NCBI GenBank assembly: GCA_013076295.1
Contig: RQOL01000531.1
Location: 1,550,001-1,614,000 of the forward strand
DNA length: 64,000 nt
Source of the DNA: Sanderia malayensis
Taxonomy: Eukaryota > Cnidaria > Scyphozoa > Semaeostomeae > Pelagiidae
Reading direction: 5' to 3'
A model generated the notes under the pieces. That model had not been told where the DNA came from. It ran no database searches and was given only the letters and a program-made list of their open reading frames with translations. Position 1 is the first letter of the stretch. The number at the start of each line of letters is the position of its first letter. Shown one piece after another: positions 25,252 to 39,400 of this stretch. The position numbers and the translations under genes are program-made.

Positions 25252-28200
25252 ATGGATGCTTCTGAAAAAGACAAGACAACTGAAGAACAGAATAGTAACA
25301 ACAAGCTGGTTGATGTTGATGAATATATCATTCACGTTGGAGAGTTTGGCAAAAGACAAATCATCTTGCAAATCATGTTATTTCCAATTGTTTTAATGAT
25401 GACATATCAGTTGTTTCTGCTGGTTTTTGTTGGCAATAACCCTGCATGGAAATGCACTGGTCTCAATCCTGAGTGTAACAATACCGGTCAGGCATTCGAC
25501 ATTGGCCATGAATATTACGACCACAGGTGCAAACTCAACAATCGCAGCTCTTGGCAATTTGTTCGACCGAAGAAGTTTTCCATTGTCACTGAAGTATGAC
25601 ACACTGAGAACTAACTAGAATTAAAAGCTGTATTTAGCTGTTTGTTTCCTAAGCCATTTCTACAATATACCCCCCTCATCCCCTCATAATTGATCAAGTT
25701 TGCAACAAGTTTCCCTCCATTTAGCCTCCTTTACAGCATGTGATGTAGGATTATTTTGTGCCAATTACATTTATCATAATATTCTCTACATCGAAATGCA
25801 GTTCCTTGATTTGGCACGTCCACAAAATGCATGTGATATATTTTTTAATTCATTACGTGGCAAATTATTTTTTGTATTCGAGCTCCATGGGGCTGCCGTT
25901 GCCTGGCAATAGGTCCATGTTTCCGTTGGTCCATATTCACTGATGGTTACTGTTTTTCTTTTCTTTTCAGTGGGACTTGGTTTGCAAAAAACGAGAACTG
26001 TCCTACTTTGCTAGCTCGGCCTATTATCTTGGCGGAATGATGGGAACGTTCGTAATTGGTCGCTTGAGTGATAGGTAGGTGTTTTGGGCCATGAATTTCT
26101 CTTGTTTATTTCTTGTGGCCTCGCTCAATCCTTCTCTTTAATCGAAGAAAGAGAGAGGGTGGTGATGTGAGTTTTCTATTTGTGCTTGGTTAAACATTGC
26201 ATTTTTGTTTTATTAACTTCAAATTGGTCCTTCAGAATTGCACGTTGAATTTCAAATAGCATTCAACTCTTCTGCATGAATATTTGCCGTTTGACATGTC
26301 AGATCCGTTACTTTGCGACAATTAAGTCTGTGCTTTATAGTTGGCCTTTTACTTTGTTTATCAAGTTTTAACCACCTTGTATTTTTCTCCATAGATTTGG
26401 GAGAAAGTCTGTATTTTTTGCATCCACTTTCATAACTGCGATTTGTGCATTCAGCACTGCCTTTGTACAGCAGTTTTGGACGTTCTTTGCCATGCGCTGC
26501 ATAATTGGTTTCCTCAACAACAGCAATTTGACGGTTGTGTTGGTATTGGTTACAGAACTTGTGGGGCCTCGTTTTCGGGCCCTCTCTGGTAATGCCATAT
26601 GGCTTGGGGTTTCAACTGGTATTTGCTTGTTGGGTGTGCAAGCATGGCTGGTGCCAGATTGGCGAATGATTCATATTATCACATCCGCTCCGTATATCAT
26701 ATTTATCTTGTGCTTCTGGAAGTGAGTAATAATAAACCTTTATAATATCATCGCAATAGCACATTATAAGGTCTAATTATTTTAAATTTTAATGATCAAC
26801 CAATGGCACTGCTATGCACTGCGCATAATTTTCATGGCTTAGACCTTGCGTAAAATCGTCCCAGAACTTTATGTTGGTTACGCTTGTGTCTCCTTTTGTG
26901 TGAAAGCCAATTGACGGCATAAATGTGCAATATTGTGCCACTTTTCATTCTCTTCCCTAGTTTCTGGAGTTTTTTCTCTTTCATATAGATTTGTGCCGGA
27001 GTCAGTGAGATGGCTTCGAGTTAATGGTAGGCTAAATGAAGCAGAAGATATTCTAAGAAAAACAGCTAAAATAAATGGCAAGTCGCCACCATGCCTGAAA
27101 TTATCAACTGTTGTCAAAGAAACAAGAAATGGCAGATTCAGAGAGTTATTTCGGCCTTGGTCTGCATGTAGAAATTGCTGATTCAATGCTTTATTTGGTA
27201 CGGAATACACCAATTTCTTTTTTTTGCATATGCTCTCAAACTTCGACTATAATTTGACTCAAATTTCAAATTTGGACTCCATGCTTGTATCTGCCTCAGA
27301 TTTTGTCCATGTATGACTCGATAATAACTTCTGACCTTTCTGAGGGATAAATACGGCAAAACCATAATTTTAGATTTAGAAAACATTAAACTTTAAAAAA
27401 TATAAATATTAAATATGTCTTGTGTCCTCTATACTTTGTTTCCACTTTAATTCTAGGTTCGGAATGTTTCTGGTCTACTTTGGGATCTCATTTGCAATTG
27501 ATGATTTAGGTGGAAGCATGTACCGAGACTTCATTCTTGCAGGCCTAGTCGAATTTCCAGCTTGCGTGCTTGGTATTATTTTTGCTAATAGGTATTCAAT
27601 ACGATCTATTTTAACTTACACTTTGTTTCAGCTCGTAAAGAATCTATCTATGATTAATCAGATAGTTGATAGATCTTCTCACTAGTGAGATATAGGTCCA
27701 CCTCGCTGAGTGGACAACAATGAATTGGAATTTCTCGATTCGTTGAGCATGAATCTTTCCCTGGTTACTTAGCATGTATGTTTTCTCTTGCATTAGATTG
27801 TTATATATATAAAATCTATAGATAGATTGCTCATTTCTACCGTCTCGAACTCTGATCAACAGGGCCAAAATTTTCAGGTCCTGTGTGAGACATGTATTTT
27901 ATTTGAAGCTTCTATTTCCTAGATTTGGAAGAAAGAAAACGACAGCTATTTTGTTGCTGATTTCATCTGTATCTTTGGCCATTATTGCTGCCATACCCAA
28001 GGAGAAAGATGTGCCAAGTATGTACACCACCATTCTTCCTCTCTTTCTCCCCCTTTTAAACAATCCCCATTGCTGCAAACCGAGTTCTGAGCAAACGAGC
28101 TTGCAATCATTGCTAGCTCATTCTTTGTATTAAATTTAAATCACTTTTTGTAATAACTCATGAAAGTCAATAATACTACTGCTATTTTCATAAATTATTT

Positions 28201-29315
28201 GACAACAATTTTTGAAACCTCTAGCTATCTAAGTTTTATTAAAGCTAGATTTTTATTTTTCAGATTACATGTGGTCAAGAGTATTCGTTGGACTGTGTGG
28301 AAAATTTGCTATTTCTCTTTCAATAAATACACTTGGCATCTGGTCAGCAGAACTTATACCAACAGTTGTTCGGTAAGCCTGAGTTTCATGTAGGTTAAGA
28401 ATTGGTTTTTACGCATCATTACCAATGCCAAGGTGACAACCTTAGAAGCAAAAATTAGGCCTTTAATTTTTTATTTTGAAACCTCGATGTCCTTGGAGAG
28501 TTTATTAAAGCCTCGTAATGAATCCGAGGTCTCTTACCCTGCAACGTTTCCTTTCCAGGGAGCTCGGCATTTTTAATAAGTTTCCCAAGTACATTTTGTT
28601 CAAAAATCTCTCCCGGTCCCGCGAAATGCATAAACTCAGCCTTCATATAAAGCTTCAATCAAACAGCTTTTAGCATAGTATAGAATCCAAACTTTCATTG
28701 TTATCCTTTTTGTTCAACAAATCCTTAACTGACAGCGAGAACTTCTAGTCGGAACAAGTAAACAGGTATAATATTTCTTATTATTACTCTTATCATTATT
28801 GTTATTATTATTTATTGCAGATCTCAAGGTTTGTGCTTATTAGCTCTCATGGGAGCTTTAGGATCATTTTGCGCACCATGGAGTGCGCAGTGGTTAAGGC
28901 ATTTCCATGCCATTGCCCCTTACATTGCCATGGGAGCAATCGGTATTATTGCCACTGCTCTTTGCTTCCTTTCGCCCGAGACTAACGGAGAGCCTACTAA
29001 AGAAGTCTTGACACTTGATGGAAGAGACAAAGTTTTAGGTAAGAAATTATTGTTTATCTTCACCTTATTACTAATATCTCGTGTGATGGTACTAATGAAG
29101 CTGAGTGAACATGGTGTTGTTTTCAAATGTGCTTTAAAAATAGCACACTGATAGTTTTTATAAATACACAGATAATATGATTGTTATATACAAATGGTAC
29201 AAACTGAAATTCATTGATTATTTCATCAAATTCTTCCTTGACAGATGTTGAAATGCCGCCTGTCATAGCAAATTGTTTGGTTGATGACACTGAAGTTGAA
29301 CGTAAAGCTCAGTAG
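25252..29315 (+). pseudogene. SLC22-like transporter, copy F (one frameshift in exon 4)
   Basis: Exons 25252-25593, 25971-26074, 26395-26721, 26989-27197, 27457-27591, 27923-28017, 28264-28372, 28821-29038 and 29245-29315 (TAG). Exon 4 is 209 nt instead of 210: one A is missing near 27174 (GAAATTGCTG where the others have GAAATATGCTG), which puts a TGA directly after ACRNC. Everything else, including splice sites and family motifs, is intact. The start reads MDASEKD rather than MDVSEKD. The first-exon and CCAAT region upstream is also deleted, which supports real decay more than in copy E. AATAAA lies at 29339-29344. A base error in the assembly remains possible. Confidence 0.75.
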
Positions 29316-30513
29316 TTCAAATCCAACATGAATTCATCAATAAATACATTATAAAACCATTAAGTAAGCAAATCTCCTCTCTGAACACATATGGTCTACC
29401 CTCAAATATGTCCGTTATACGGATGCTCAACTGTAATTCTATAATTCACTAAGATGTTGAGTTCCTGAGAAGATTGGCAATGAAGAGGTGTGAATGGAGT
29501 TTCTTGCCATTAATAATTGTGTTTTTGACGACTTTTCTTCGTGTATGTTTTGTATAATTTGATTTAGTGCCCTTGAGTTATCAAGCTCTTTACAGTGACA
29601 TAAGTTGAGATCTATCTCAGATTTTCCCAGACATGGTGCTGATACACATGCGTACTTCACTTTGACAAGCAAATTTAGGTATGCACATGCTTAAAAGTGC
29701 CAACTGGCCCATGCCATTGAATTTCGAATAAGACTAAGTGTTCTTCCCCAAAGTATTCTTTACTCTATTTGCTTGCAAGGGTAGACAGAAAACGTTAAGG
29801 AACTTTCAGATACTCAAGACTTTGAATTCCGGGACAGACCTCTATTTCAGCTCATCGGAGAATCTTTGGAAGAACTGATAGAATTCTGCCCTCATGCACA
29901 ACTCTCATCCGCAATTGTTAGTGGCTTATCGGCATTTTTCACTACAGTCACTTGAAGAGAACAAAAGCCAATGCTGTGTACTATGAAGATTGTTGTCATA
30001 AATCTTTGTAACGAATTTGCGAATCTGATTATGAGGTTATGAGGCTGTTCTGGTTCAGCGAAGGAATGATTTTTTAAGCTGAAGCAAAACAGGCTTTTGA
30101 TTGGTTGAAAGATCTGCATTTTGTATCAGGCAGTAAGTATTACAACAAGAACAAAAGTGGTTAAAAGACTTTTGAATTTTGAATGCTCGAATGTTATGTC
30201 GCCCATGCAACCAGGCCCTTAAAGTCCCGACCACAATTTCATTTTGGTACGCAGAAACTGCTTGATTTAGTTCAAATAATGATAGTCGAAATAGAGCAAG
30301 TTCTCCGTGACGGCTTTGCTATGAAAAGAGATAATGAAGCGTGAAACCCAATATAAAAACAAAACAATGGTCAATTGTTTCAACATTTAGTTGAAGCAAT
30401 TTTTTGTTTTCTGGCCTTTCCATCTCTTCGTTAATTTGTTTCCAGACGTTTACATTTCAGTTTTGAGAACTGAGGAATTTTTATCGCTGCCCTCTCACTC
30501 GCCTAACACAGAC
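29316..30513 (+). other. Intergenic F-G: 3' flank of F, upstream region and noncoding exon of G
   Basis: The 3' flank matches that of E and G. From about 29770 the shared upstream block begins, with a CCAAT box near 29966. The noncoding first exon ends at 30132 (donor GTAAGT at 30133), and the acceptor before exon 1 ends at 30445. No coding gene is seen. Confidence 0.55.
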
Positions 30514-33500
30514 ATGGAGGTTTCTGAAAAAGACAAGACAACTGAAGAACAGAATAGTAACAACAAGCTGGTTGATGTTGATGAATATATCATTCACGTT
30601 GGAGAGTTTGGCAAAAGACAAATCATCCTGCAAATCATGTTATTTCCAATTGTCCTATTAACGACGTATCAGTTGTTTCTGCTGGTTTTTGTTGGCAATA
30701 ATCCTGCATGGAAATGCACTGGTCTCAATCCTGAGTGTAACAATACCGGTCAGGCATTTGACATTGGCCATGAATATTACGACCACAGGTGCAAACTCAA
30801 TAATCGCAGCTCTTGGCAATTTGTTCGACCAAAGAAGTTTTCCATTGTCACTGAAGTATGACACATTGAGAACTAACTAAAATTAAAAGCTCTATTTAGC
30901 CGCTTGTTTCTCTACCACCCCTCTACAATGGACCCCGATCATAATTAATCAAGTTTGCAATAAGCCTTCCTTTTTTAGCCTCCTTTATAGTATGTGACGT
31001 AAGATTATATTGTGCCAAAGGTTGCCGTTGCCTGGGAATTGGTCCATGTTTCCATTGGACCATATTAACTTGTGGTTACTGTTTTTCTTTTTTTTTAGTG
31101 GGACTTGGTTTGCAAGAAACGAGAGTTTTCCTATTTCGCTAGTTCGGCTTATTATCTTGGCGGAATGGCGGGAACGTTCGGAATTGGTCACTTGTGTGAT
31201 AGGTAAGTGTTGTGGGCCATAAACTTTTCTTGTTTATTTCTTCTGTCCTTCCTCGATGCTTGTGTTCCTCAATGATAGGTGGGTTGTAGGCAGTTAGTTT
31301 TGACATTGATTTTCTCCCAAACAATGGCCCTTTGTTCGATGTTTTGCTTCAATGGTTTGAAATTGGGCGTCGGTCTACCATAGTGGAATTTTAAGACAAT
31401 TTTGATCAGCCTAATGTTGTTAAGTCGAAATGTAAAGTTTCCATGTAGTAGCTGTCCAATATATATTCAGGTCCCAGACATGACGGGGCCTGTTAATAAA
31501 AGTATTCCAGGTTTTTGTGGAGTGGCTGGCAAAAGTGAGTTTGCTTGTTTGCAATTGCCGGCAGTTACGTATGTGACATATTTTGCCTCGTAACTCAAAA
31601 ACTACTCATCAGCACATTCAATCTATGTTTTCGTTTATAAAAAATAAGCTTTACTGGTGCTTGTGAAATTTTATATTTTTATTTGTAGCTTTTTATTTGT
31701 AGTTCGGCAAAGCAAAATGTGACAATTAAAACTTTACTTGCCTTGTCAAAACTTTCAACTACTTTGTATTTTCTTCAATAGGTTTGGAAGAAAGCCGGTG
31801 CTTTTTGCATCTTCCTTTATAACTGCAGTTTGTGTATTCAGCACTGCCTTTGTACAGCGGTTTTGGACGTTCTTTGCCATGCGCTGCATAGTTGGCTTCT
31901 TCAGCAACAGCAATTTGACGGTTTTGTTTGTATTGGTTACTGAACTTGTGGGGCCTCGTTTTCGTGCACTCTCTGGTAACATCATAGGAATTGGATTTGC
32001 AGCTGGTCTCTGCTTGTTGGGTTTGCAAGCATGGCTTGTGCCAGATTGGCGAATGATGCATATTATCACATCCGCTCCGTATATCATATTTATCTTGTGC
32101 TTCTGGAAGTAAATACTAATAATCATCTAGTATTGTCCCTGTAATACTTCATGTAAATGCCCCATCTTTTTTAATTGTAATACTGGACAAGTGGCAGTGC
32201 TATCACAGCAAATGCAGGGCACAGATGTGACATATCGTGTCACCTTTCTTTCGCTCTCTTCTCTAATGTTGCCAATGTTGGAGTTTCTTCTTTTTCATAT
32301 AGATTTGTGCCGGAATCAGTGAGATGGCTTCGAGTTAATGGTAGACTAGGTGAAGCAGAAGATATTTTAAGAAAAACAGCTAAAATGAATGGCAAGTCAC
32401 CACCATGTGTGAAATTATCAACTGTTGTCAAAGAAACAAGAAATGGCACATTCAGAGAGTTATTTCGGCCTTGGTCTGCCTGTAGAGATATGCTAATTCA
32501 GTGCTTTGGTTGGTACGGAATGCAGAAATTTTTCTTTTTTCTTTCCTTATGTTCTCCAGCTTGTGTACCATTTATTTGATTCAAATTCCAAATTTAGGCT
32601 GTATGCTTGCCTAAGACATTTTCCGTATGACTCGATAATAACTTTCTACTTTCAGAGATTTTGATATGGTAGCATCATAGTTTTAGATTCAATGTGTTTT
32701 GTTTTTCTACCTTGTTTCTAGGTTCGCGATCTTTCTCGTCTACTTTGGCATCTCATTTGCAATTGATGATTTAGGTGGGAGCATGTACCGAGACTTCATT
32801 CTTGCAGGCGCAATCGAATTTCCAGCTGGTGTACTTAGTATTATTTTTGCCAATAGGTATCCACTACATCTATCTTTTACATACATTTTGTTTCAGCTCG
32901 TAAAGAATCTATCTATGATTAATCAGATAGTTGATAAATCTTCTCACTAGTGAGATATAGGTCCACCTCGCTGAGTGGACAACAATGAATTGTGAATTTC
33001 TTGATTCGTTGAGCATGAATCTTTCCCTGGTTACGTAGCATGTATGTTTTTTCTTGCATTAGATTGTTATATATATAAAAATCCATATGGATAGACTGCT
33101 CATTTGTACCGTCTTGCACTCTGATTAATATGGCCAACAGCAGCCCTTGTTTGAGACATGTTATTTTATTTAAAGCTTCTATTTCCTAGATTCGGAAGAA
33201 AGAAAACAACGATTATATCTATGTTGATATCAACTGCATCTTCTGTCATTATTGCTGTTATACCCAACGATAAAGTTGTGCCAAGTATACACACAACCAA
33301 TCTTCCTCTCTTTCTCCCCCTTTTAATCAGTCCCAAATTGCTGCCAACCGAATTATTTCTGGGCTATAGAGATAGGATGTAAGATTATCTTATATCCTAT
33401 CTTTACGTTCTGACCAGAACGAGCTTGCAATTATTGGTGGCACTTTCTCTGCATTGAATTTGAATCACTTTCTGCAACAAGTCGCGAAATTCAATAACAA

Positions 33501-34358
33501 TGTCGCTAACTTTAGAAATAAACTCAAGCTAAAGGCTAATCGAAGATCTAAAGCTAAATGTTTAATTTTTCAGAGTACATGTGGTCAAGAGTATTCGTTG
33601 GATTGTGCGGAAAGTTTGCTATTACTATTTCAATAAATACAATTAATATTTGGTCAGTAGAACTCATACCTACAGTCGTTCGGTAAGCCTTTCTTTCTTG
33701 ATTATTAGTCTTGAGCTTGTGGCTTGTCGTTTTTGATTTGTAATAGACTCGGTCAAATGCATCAGACACTGTTCATAATTATCAAGATTCATAAGATACT
33801 ATTATCAAGATAGGTGACAACTTGAAAGCAGGCTTTGATCTTGAAATCTTATATCTATTACAGATCTCAAGGCTTGTGTTTGTTAACTGTCGTGGGAACT
33901 TTAGGATCATTTTGCGCCCCATGGATTGCACAGTGGTTGAGACATTTCCATGCCATTGCCCCCTATGTTGTCATGGGAGTAACTGCAATTATTTCCACTG
34001 CTCTGTGCTTCCTTTTGTCCGAAACTAACGGAGAGCCTACTAAAGAAGTTTCAAGACTTAATGAGAGAGATAACGTTTTAGGTAAGAAATTATTGTTTAT
34101 CTTCACCTTATTACTAATATCTCGTGTGATGGTACTAATGAAGCTGAGTGAACATGGTGTTGTTTTCAAATGTGCTTTAAAAATAGCACACTGATAGTTT
34201 TTATAAATACACAGATAATATGATTGTTATTTACAAATGGTACAAACTGAAATTCATTGATTATTTCATCGAATTCTTCCTTGACAGATGTCGAAATGCC
34301 GCCTGTCATAGCAAATTGTTTGGTTGATGACACTGAAGTAGAACGTAAAGCTCAGTAG
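30514..34358 (+). CDS. SLC22-like organic ion transporter, copy G (intact, mosaic)
   Basis: Exons 30514-30855, 31099-31202, 31782-32108, 32303-32512, 32722-32856, 33190-33284, 33574-33682, 33864-34081 and 34288-34358 (TAG) give 536 aa with all family motifs. The start reads MEVSEKD. The body (introns 2-7) resembles H and I; intron 2, for example, is nearly the same as in I. From the exon 8/intron 8 border onward the sequence is nearly identical to E and F, including the DVEMPPVIANCL tail, 3' UTR and the AATAAA at 34382-34387. This is the only intact copy in the second half of the array. A near-perfect palindrome lies in intron 6 (33370-33402). Confidence 0.9.
33370..33402. repeat. 33-nt palindrome in intron 6 of copy G
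   Basis: AGATAGGATGTAAGAT and ATCTTATATCCTATCT pair over 16 bp with one mismatch around a single central T. The same foldback occurs in intron 6 of H and I and is absent from B. Confidence 0.8.
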
Positions 34359-36488
34359 TTCAAATCCATCATGAATTCATCAATAAATACATTATAAAAC
34401 CATCAAGTAAGCAAATCTCCTCTCTGAACACACATGGTCTACCCTCAATAATGTGCGTTATACGGATGCTCAATTGTAATACTTTAATTCACTAAGACTT
34501 TGAGTTCCTGAGAACATTGACAATGAAGAGGTGTGAATGGAGTTTCTTGCCATTAATAACTCTGTTTTTAACGACTTTTCTTCGTGTATGTTTTTTATAA
34601 TTTGATTTAGCGCCCTTGAGTTAGCAAGTGCTTTACAGTGACATAAATTGAGATATATCTCAGATTTTCCCAGACATGGTGCTGATACACATGCGAACTT
34701 CACTTTGACAAGCAAATTTAGGTATGCACATGTTTAAAAGTGCCAACTGGCCCATGCCATTGAAATCTCGAATAAGACTAATTTTTCTTCCTGAAAGTAT
34801 TCTTTACTCTATTTGCTTGCAAGGGTAGACAAAAAATGTTAAGGGACTTTCAGATACTCAAGACTTTGAATTCTGGGACAGACCTTTATTTCAGCTCATT
34901 GGGGAATCTTTGGAAGAACTGAAAGAGTCAGGGAGCCATTGCACTCACAAACGAGGGACCAAAGCAACATCAACGTACTAAGTACATCGATGTCAAATTC
35001 AAGCCATTTTTTTTAACATACTAACTACTGGGGAAATTTCCCCAGCAGGCCCAATACTTTCCCCAGTAGTGACAGGCGACATCAGAAAAATTCTCCAGTT
35101 GTTTGGACCCATTCGATAACTTGTCTTATCAATTTGCAAAGATTTCTTAGCTTTAAAATACTCTAAATAGTTTTTGTGTTAACAAATCTGAACTGTTGTT
35201 ATTCTTTCTTCCTTCTGAACCATTAGCAATAGCTTCCCAGGCCTGCTGTTTTTGAGTTTTTAAAAATAAAAGAACGACGTAATAGGCAACCGTGCAATGA
35301 ACTTTACAAAGAGAGGGACTTTATTAAAAAATTTTTTCAAAAAGAGAATGGCACTCTTTAGCACTCTTTGTTTTTCTAAAGATTTAGATGTTTTTGTAAA
35401 GAAGGTATGATTTTAAAATTGTCAACGTGCAATAGACGTATTCTACTTTGTACGTGTGACTTCAGGGCATCGTCCTCATAAGGTTTTCCAGTTTTTTGTG
35501 GCCCTTTTGAAAAACTTTCCCCAGTAGTTAGAATTCCTTAAAAATTGTTAAAAAGTTCACTTTGTTCGGGAGCAAACAGAAGTTGTATTTCAATATGTCA
35601 CCACTAGAGACAATATGGCGGACATTTCCATGAAATCTCTTAGTAAAGTACACTATGATTATATGCTCAAAGGACTTGGATTGAGGGGCTTGTTGAAAGA
35701 ACAATCCAAAGCCACGCGATAAAAACAATCAGTGGAATGTGAACAATTAGCTCACATATTTTTGTTTCTTTTTATTTACAAATCTCATGATAGTTTCCGT
35801 TTAACATAAAATACAGCTTGATTGGATTGTATTTAAGTTGTTGTTTTCGTACAAACAACTGGTTTATTTGGATGTGTCTCTCTGTGTGATGACTTCTTCG
35901 TCTAGATTTTCAACATTTTGCTCTCTTGCACAACTCTCATCCACAATTGTTAGTGGCTTATCGGCATTTTTCACCACAGTCATTTGAAGAGAACAAAAGC
36001 CAATGCTGTACCACTGAGATCGCCATAATAAATCTTTATGAGGTTATGAGGCTGTTCTGGTTCAGTGAAAGAATGATTTTTTAAGCTGAAGCAAAAGAGG
36101 CTTTTGCTTGGTTGAAAGATCTGCATTTTGTATCTGACAGTAAGTATTACAACAAGAACAAAAGTGGTTAAAAGACTTTTGAATTTTGAGTGCTGGAAAA
36201 GCCCCGACAACAATTTCATTTTGGTAGGCAGAAACTGCTTTGTTTTAGTTCAAAGAATGATAGCCTCAACAGAGCTAGTTCTCCGTAATACCATTACCAT
36301 AGGAAAGAAATCATCAATCGTAAAAGGCAATGAAGAAAACATAACAATGGTCAATTGTTTCAACGCTTATTTGAAACAATTATTTTATTTTTTGACATCT
36401 TTTCGTTACTTTGTTTCGAGACGTTTACATTTTAGCTTTGAGAACTGAGGTACTTCTGTTGCTGCCGTCTCACTCGCCTAACACAGCC
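34359..36488 (+). other. Intergenic G-H with two insertions; upstream region of copy H
   Basis: The 3' flank (to about 35000) matches the E-F spacer. Two insertions not present in that spacer follow (35021-35531 and 35603-35889). The shared upstream block then resumes, with a CCAAT box near 35998. The noncoding first exon of H ends at 36139 (donor at 36140). The acceptor before exon 1 reads TTTCGAG instead of TTTCCAG and ends at 36420. No coding gene is seen. Confidence 0.55.
35021..35531. mobile_element. 511-bp inverted-repeat element upstream of copy H
   Basis: The ends are a perfect 16-bp terminal inverted repeat: CTAACTACTGGGGAAA at 35021-35036 and TTTCCCCAGTAGTTAG at 35516-35531. Extra copies of the ACTGGGGAAA core lie just inside the left end. 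The interior has no long reading frame. The corresponding site in the E-F spacer is empty. No clear target duplication was found. Confidence 0.65.
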
Positions 36489-39400
36489 ATGGACGTTTCT
36501 GAAAAAGACAAGACAACTGAAGAACAGAATAGTAACAGCAAGCTGGTTGATGTTGATGAATATATCATTCACGTTGGAGAGTTTGGCAAAAGACAAGTCA
36601 TCTTGCAAATCATGTTATTTCCAATTGTCCTATTAACGACGTATCAGTTGTTTCTCCTGGTTTTTGTTGGCAATAATCCTGCATGGAGATGCACTGGTCT
36701 CAATCCTGAGTGTAACAATACCGGTCAGGTATTCGACATTGGCCATGAATATTACGACCACAGGTGCAAACTCAACAATCGCAGCTCTTGGCAATTTGTT
36801 CGACCAAAGAAGTTTTCCATTGTCACTGAAGTATGACACTTTGAAAACTAACTAAAATTAAAAGCTCTATTTAGCCGCTTGTTTCTCTAGCACTCCTCTA
36901 CAATGGACCCCGATCATAATTAATCAAGTTTGCAATGAGCTTTCCTTTTTTTAGCCTCCTTTATAGTATGTGACGTAGGAATATCTTGTGCCAAGGGTTG
37001 CCGTTGCCTGGCAATTGGTCCATCTTTCCATTTGTCCATAATCATTTACGGTTATTGTTTTTCTTTTCTTTTCAGTGGGACTTGGTTTGCAAGAAACGAG
37101 AATTTTCCTATTTCGCTAGTTCGGCCTATTATCTTGGCGGAATGGCGGGAACGTTCGTAATTGGTCACTTGTGTGATAGGTAGGTGTTGTGGGCCATAAA
37201 TTTCTCTTGTTTATTTCTTTTGTCCTACCTCATTTCTCGTGTTCCTCAATCACAGGTGGGTTGTAGGCAGTTAGTTTTGACACTGATTTTCACCCGAACA
37301 ATGATCTTTTTGTTCTAGCAAAGCAAAAACGTGACAATTAAGACTTTACTTGCCTTGTCAAAACTTTTAACTTTTTTGTATTTTTCTAATAGGTTTGGGA
37401 GAAAGCCGGTGTTTTTGCATCTTCCTTTATAACTGCAGTTTGTGTATTCAGCACTGCCTTTGTACAGCAGTTTTGGACGTTCTTTGCCATGCGCTGCATA
37501 GTTGGCTTTTTCAGCAACAGCAATTTGATTGTCTTGCTTGTATTGGTTACTGAACTTGTGGGGCCCCGTTTTCGTGCACTCTCTGGTAATATCATATGGA
37601 TTGGATTTGCAGCTGGTCTCTGCTTGTTGGGTGTGCAGGCATGGCTTGTGCCAGATTGGCGAATGATTCATATTATCACATCCGCTCCATACATCATATT
37701 TATCTTGTGCTTCTGGAAGTGAGTAGTAACAAGCATCTATAATTGTTAATACTTGATGTAAATGCTCCATCTTTTTTAATTGTATTACTTGACCAGTGGC
37801 ACTGTTATCACCGTAAATGCACAGCACAGGTGTGACATATCATGTCACCTTTCTTTCGCTCTCTTCTCTAATGTTGCCAATGTTGGAGTTTCTTCTTTTT
37901 CATATAGATTTGTGCCGGAATCAGTGAGATGGCTTCGAGTTAATGGTAGACTAGGTGAAGCAGAAGATATTTTAAGAAAAACAGCTAAAATGAATGGCAA
38001 GTCACCACCATGTGTGAAATTATCAACTGTTGTCAAAGAAACAAGAAATGGCACAATCAGAGAGTTATTTCGGCCTTGGTCTGCCTGTAGAGATATGCTA
38101 ATTCAGTGCTTTGGTTGGTACGGAATGCAGAAATTTCTTCTTTTTTCTTTTCTTATGTTCTCCAGCTTGTGTACCATTTATTTGACTCAAATTCCAAATT
38201 TAGGCTGTATGCTTGCCTAAGACATTTTCCGTATGACTCGATGATAACTTTCTACTTTCAGAGATTTTGATATGGTAGCATGATAGTTTTAGATTCATAT
38301 GTGTTTTGTTTTTTCTACTTTTTTTCTAGGTTCGCGATCTTTTTGGTCTACTTTGGCATCTCATTTGTAATTGATGATTTAGGTGGAAGCATGTACCGAG
38401 ACTTCATCCTTGCAGGCGCAATCGAATTTCCAGCTGGTGTTCTTGGTATTATTTTTGCGAACAGGTATCCGATACGATCTATTTTAACTTACTCTTTGTT
38501 TCAGCTCTATCTATAAGTGAGTAAGGAATCTATATATGATTAATCTGGTAGTTGATAGATCTTCTCACTATTGAGATATAGGTCCACCTCACTGAGTGGA
38601 CCACAATGTATTTTGAATTTCTCGATTCGTTGAGCATGAATCTTTCCCTGGTTACGTAGCATGTATGTTTTCTCTTGCATTAGATTGTTATATATATATA
38701 AATCTATATGGATAGGTTGCTCATTTGTACGGTCTCGAACTCTGATTAATATGGCCAACAACAGCCCACGTATGAGATATGTTATTTTATTTGAAGCTTC
38801 TATTTCCTAGATTAGGAAGAAAGAAAACAACGATTGTATCTATGTTGATGTCAACTGCATCTTCTGTCATTATTGCTGTTATACCAACGATAAAGATGTG
38901 CCAAGTATATACACCACCATTCTTCCTCTCTTTCTCCCCCTTTTAATACATTCCCAAATTGCTGCCAACCGAATTATTTCTGAGCCATAGAGATAGGATA
39001 TAAGATTATTTTATATATAGATATAAGATTATCTTATATCCTATCTTTATGTTCTGAGCAGAACGAGCTTGCAATTATTGGTGGCACTTTCTCTGCATTG
39101 AATTTGAATCACTTTCTGCAACAAGTCGCGAAATTCAATAACAATGTCGCTAACTTTATAAATAAACTCAAGCTAAAGGTTAATCGAAGAGCTAAAGCTA
39201 AATGTTTAATTTTTCAGAGTACATGTGGTCAAGAGTATTCGTTGGATTGTGCGGAAAGTTTGTTATCACTCTGTCACTAAATACAATTAATATTTGGTCA
39301 GTAGAACTCATACCTACAGTCGTTCGGTAAGCCTTTCTTTTCTGCGGATGAGTCTTAAGCTGGTGGCTTGCCGTTTTTGATTTGAAATAGACTCGGACAA

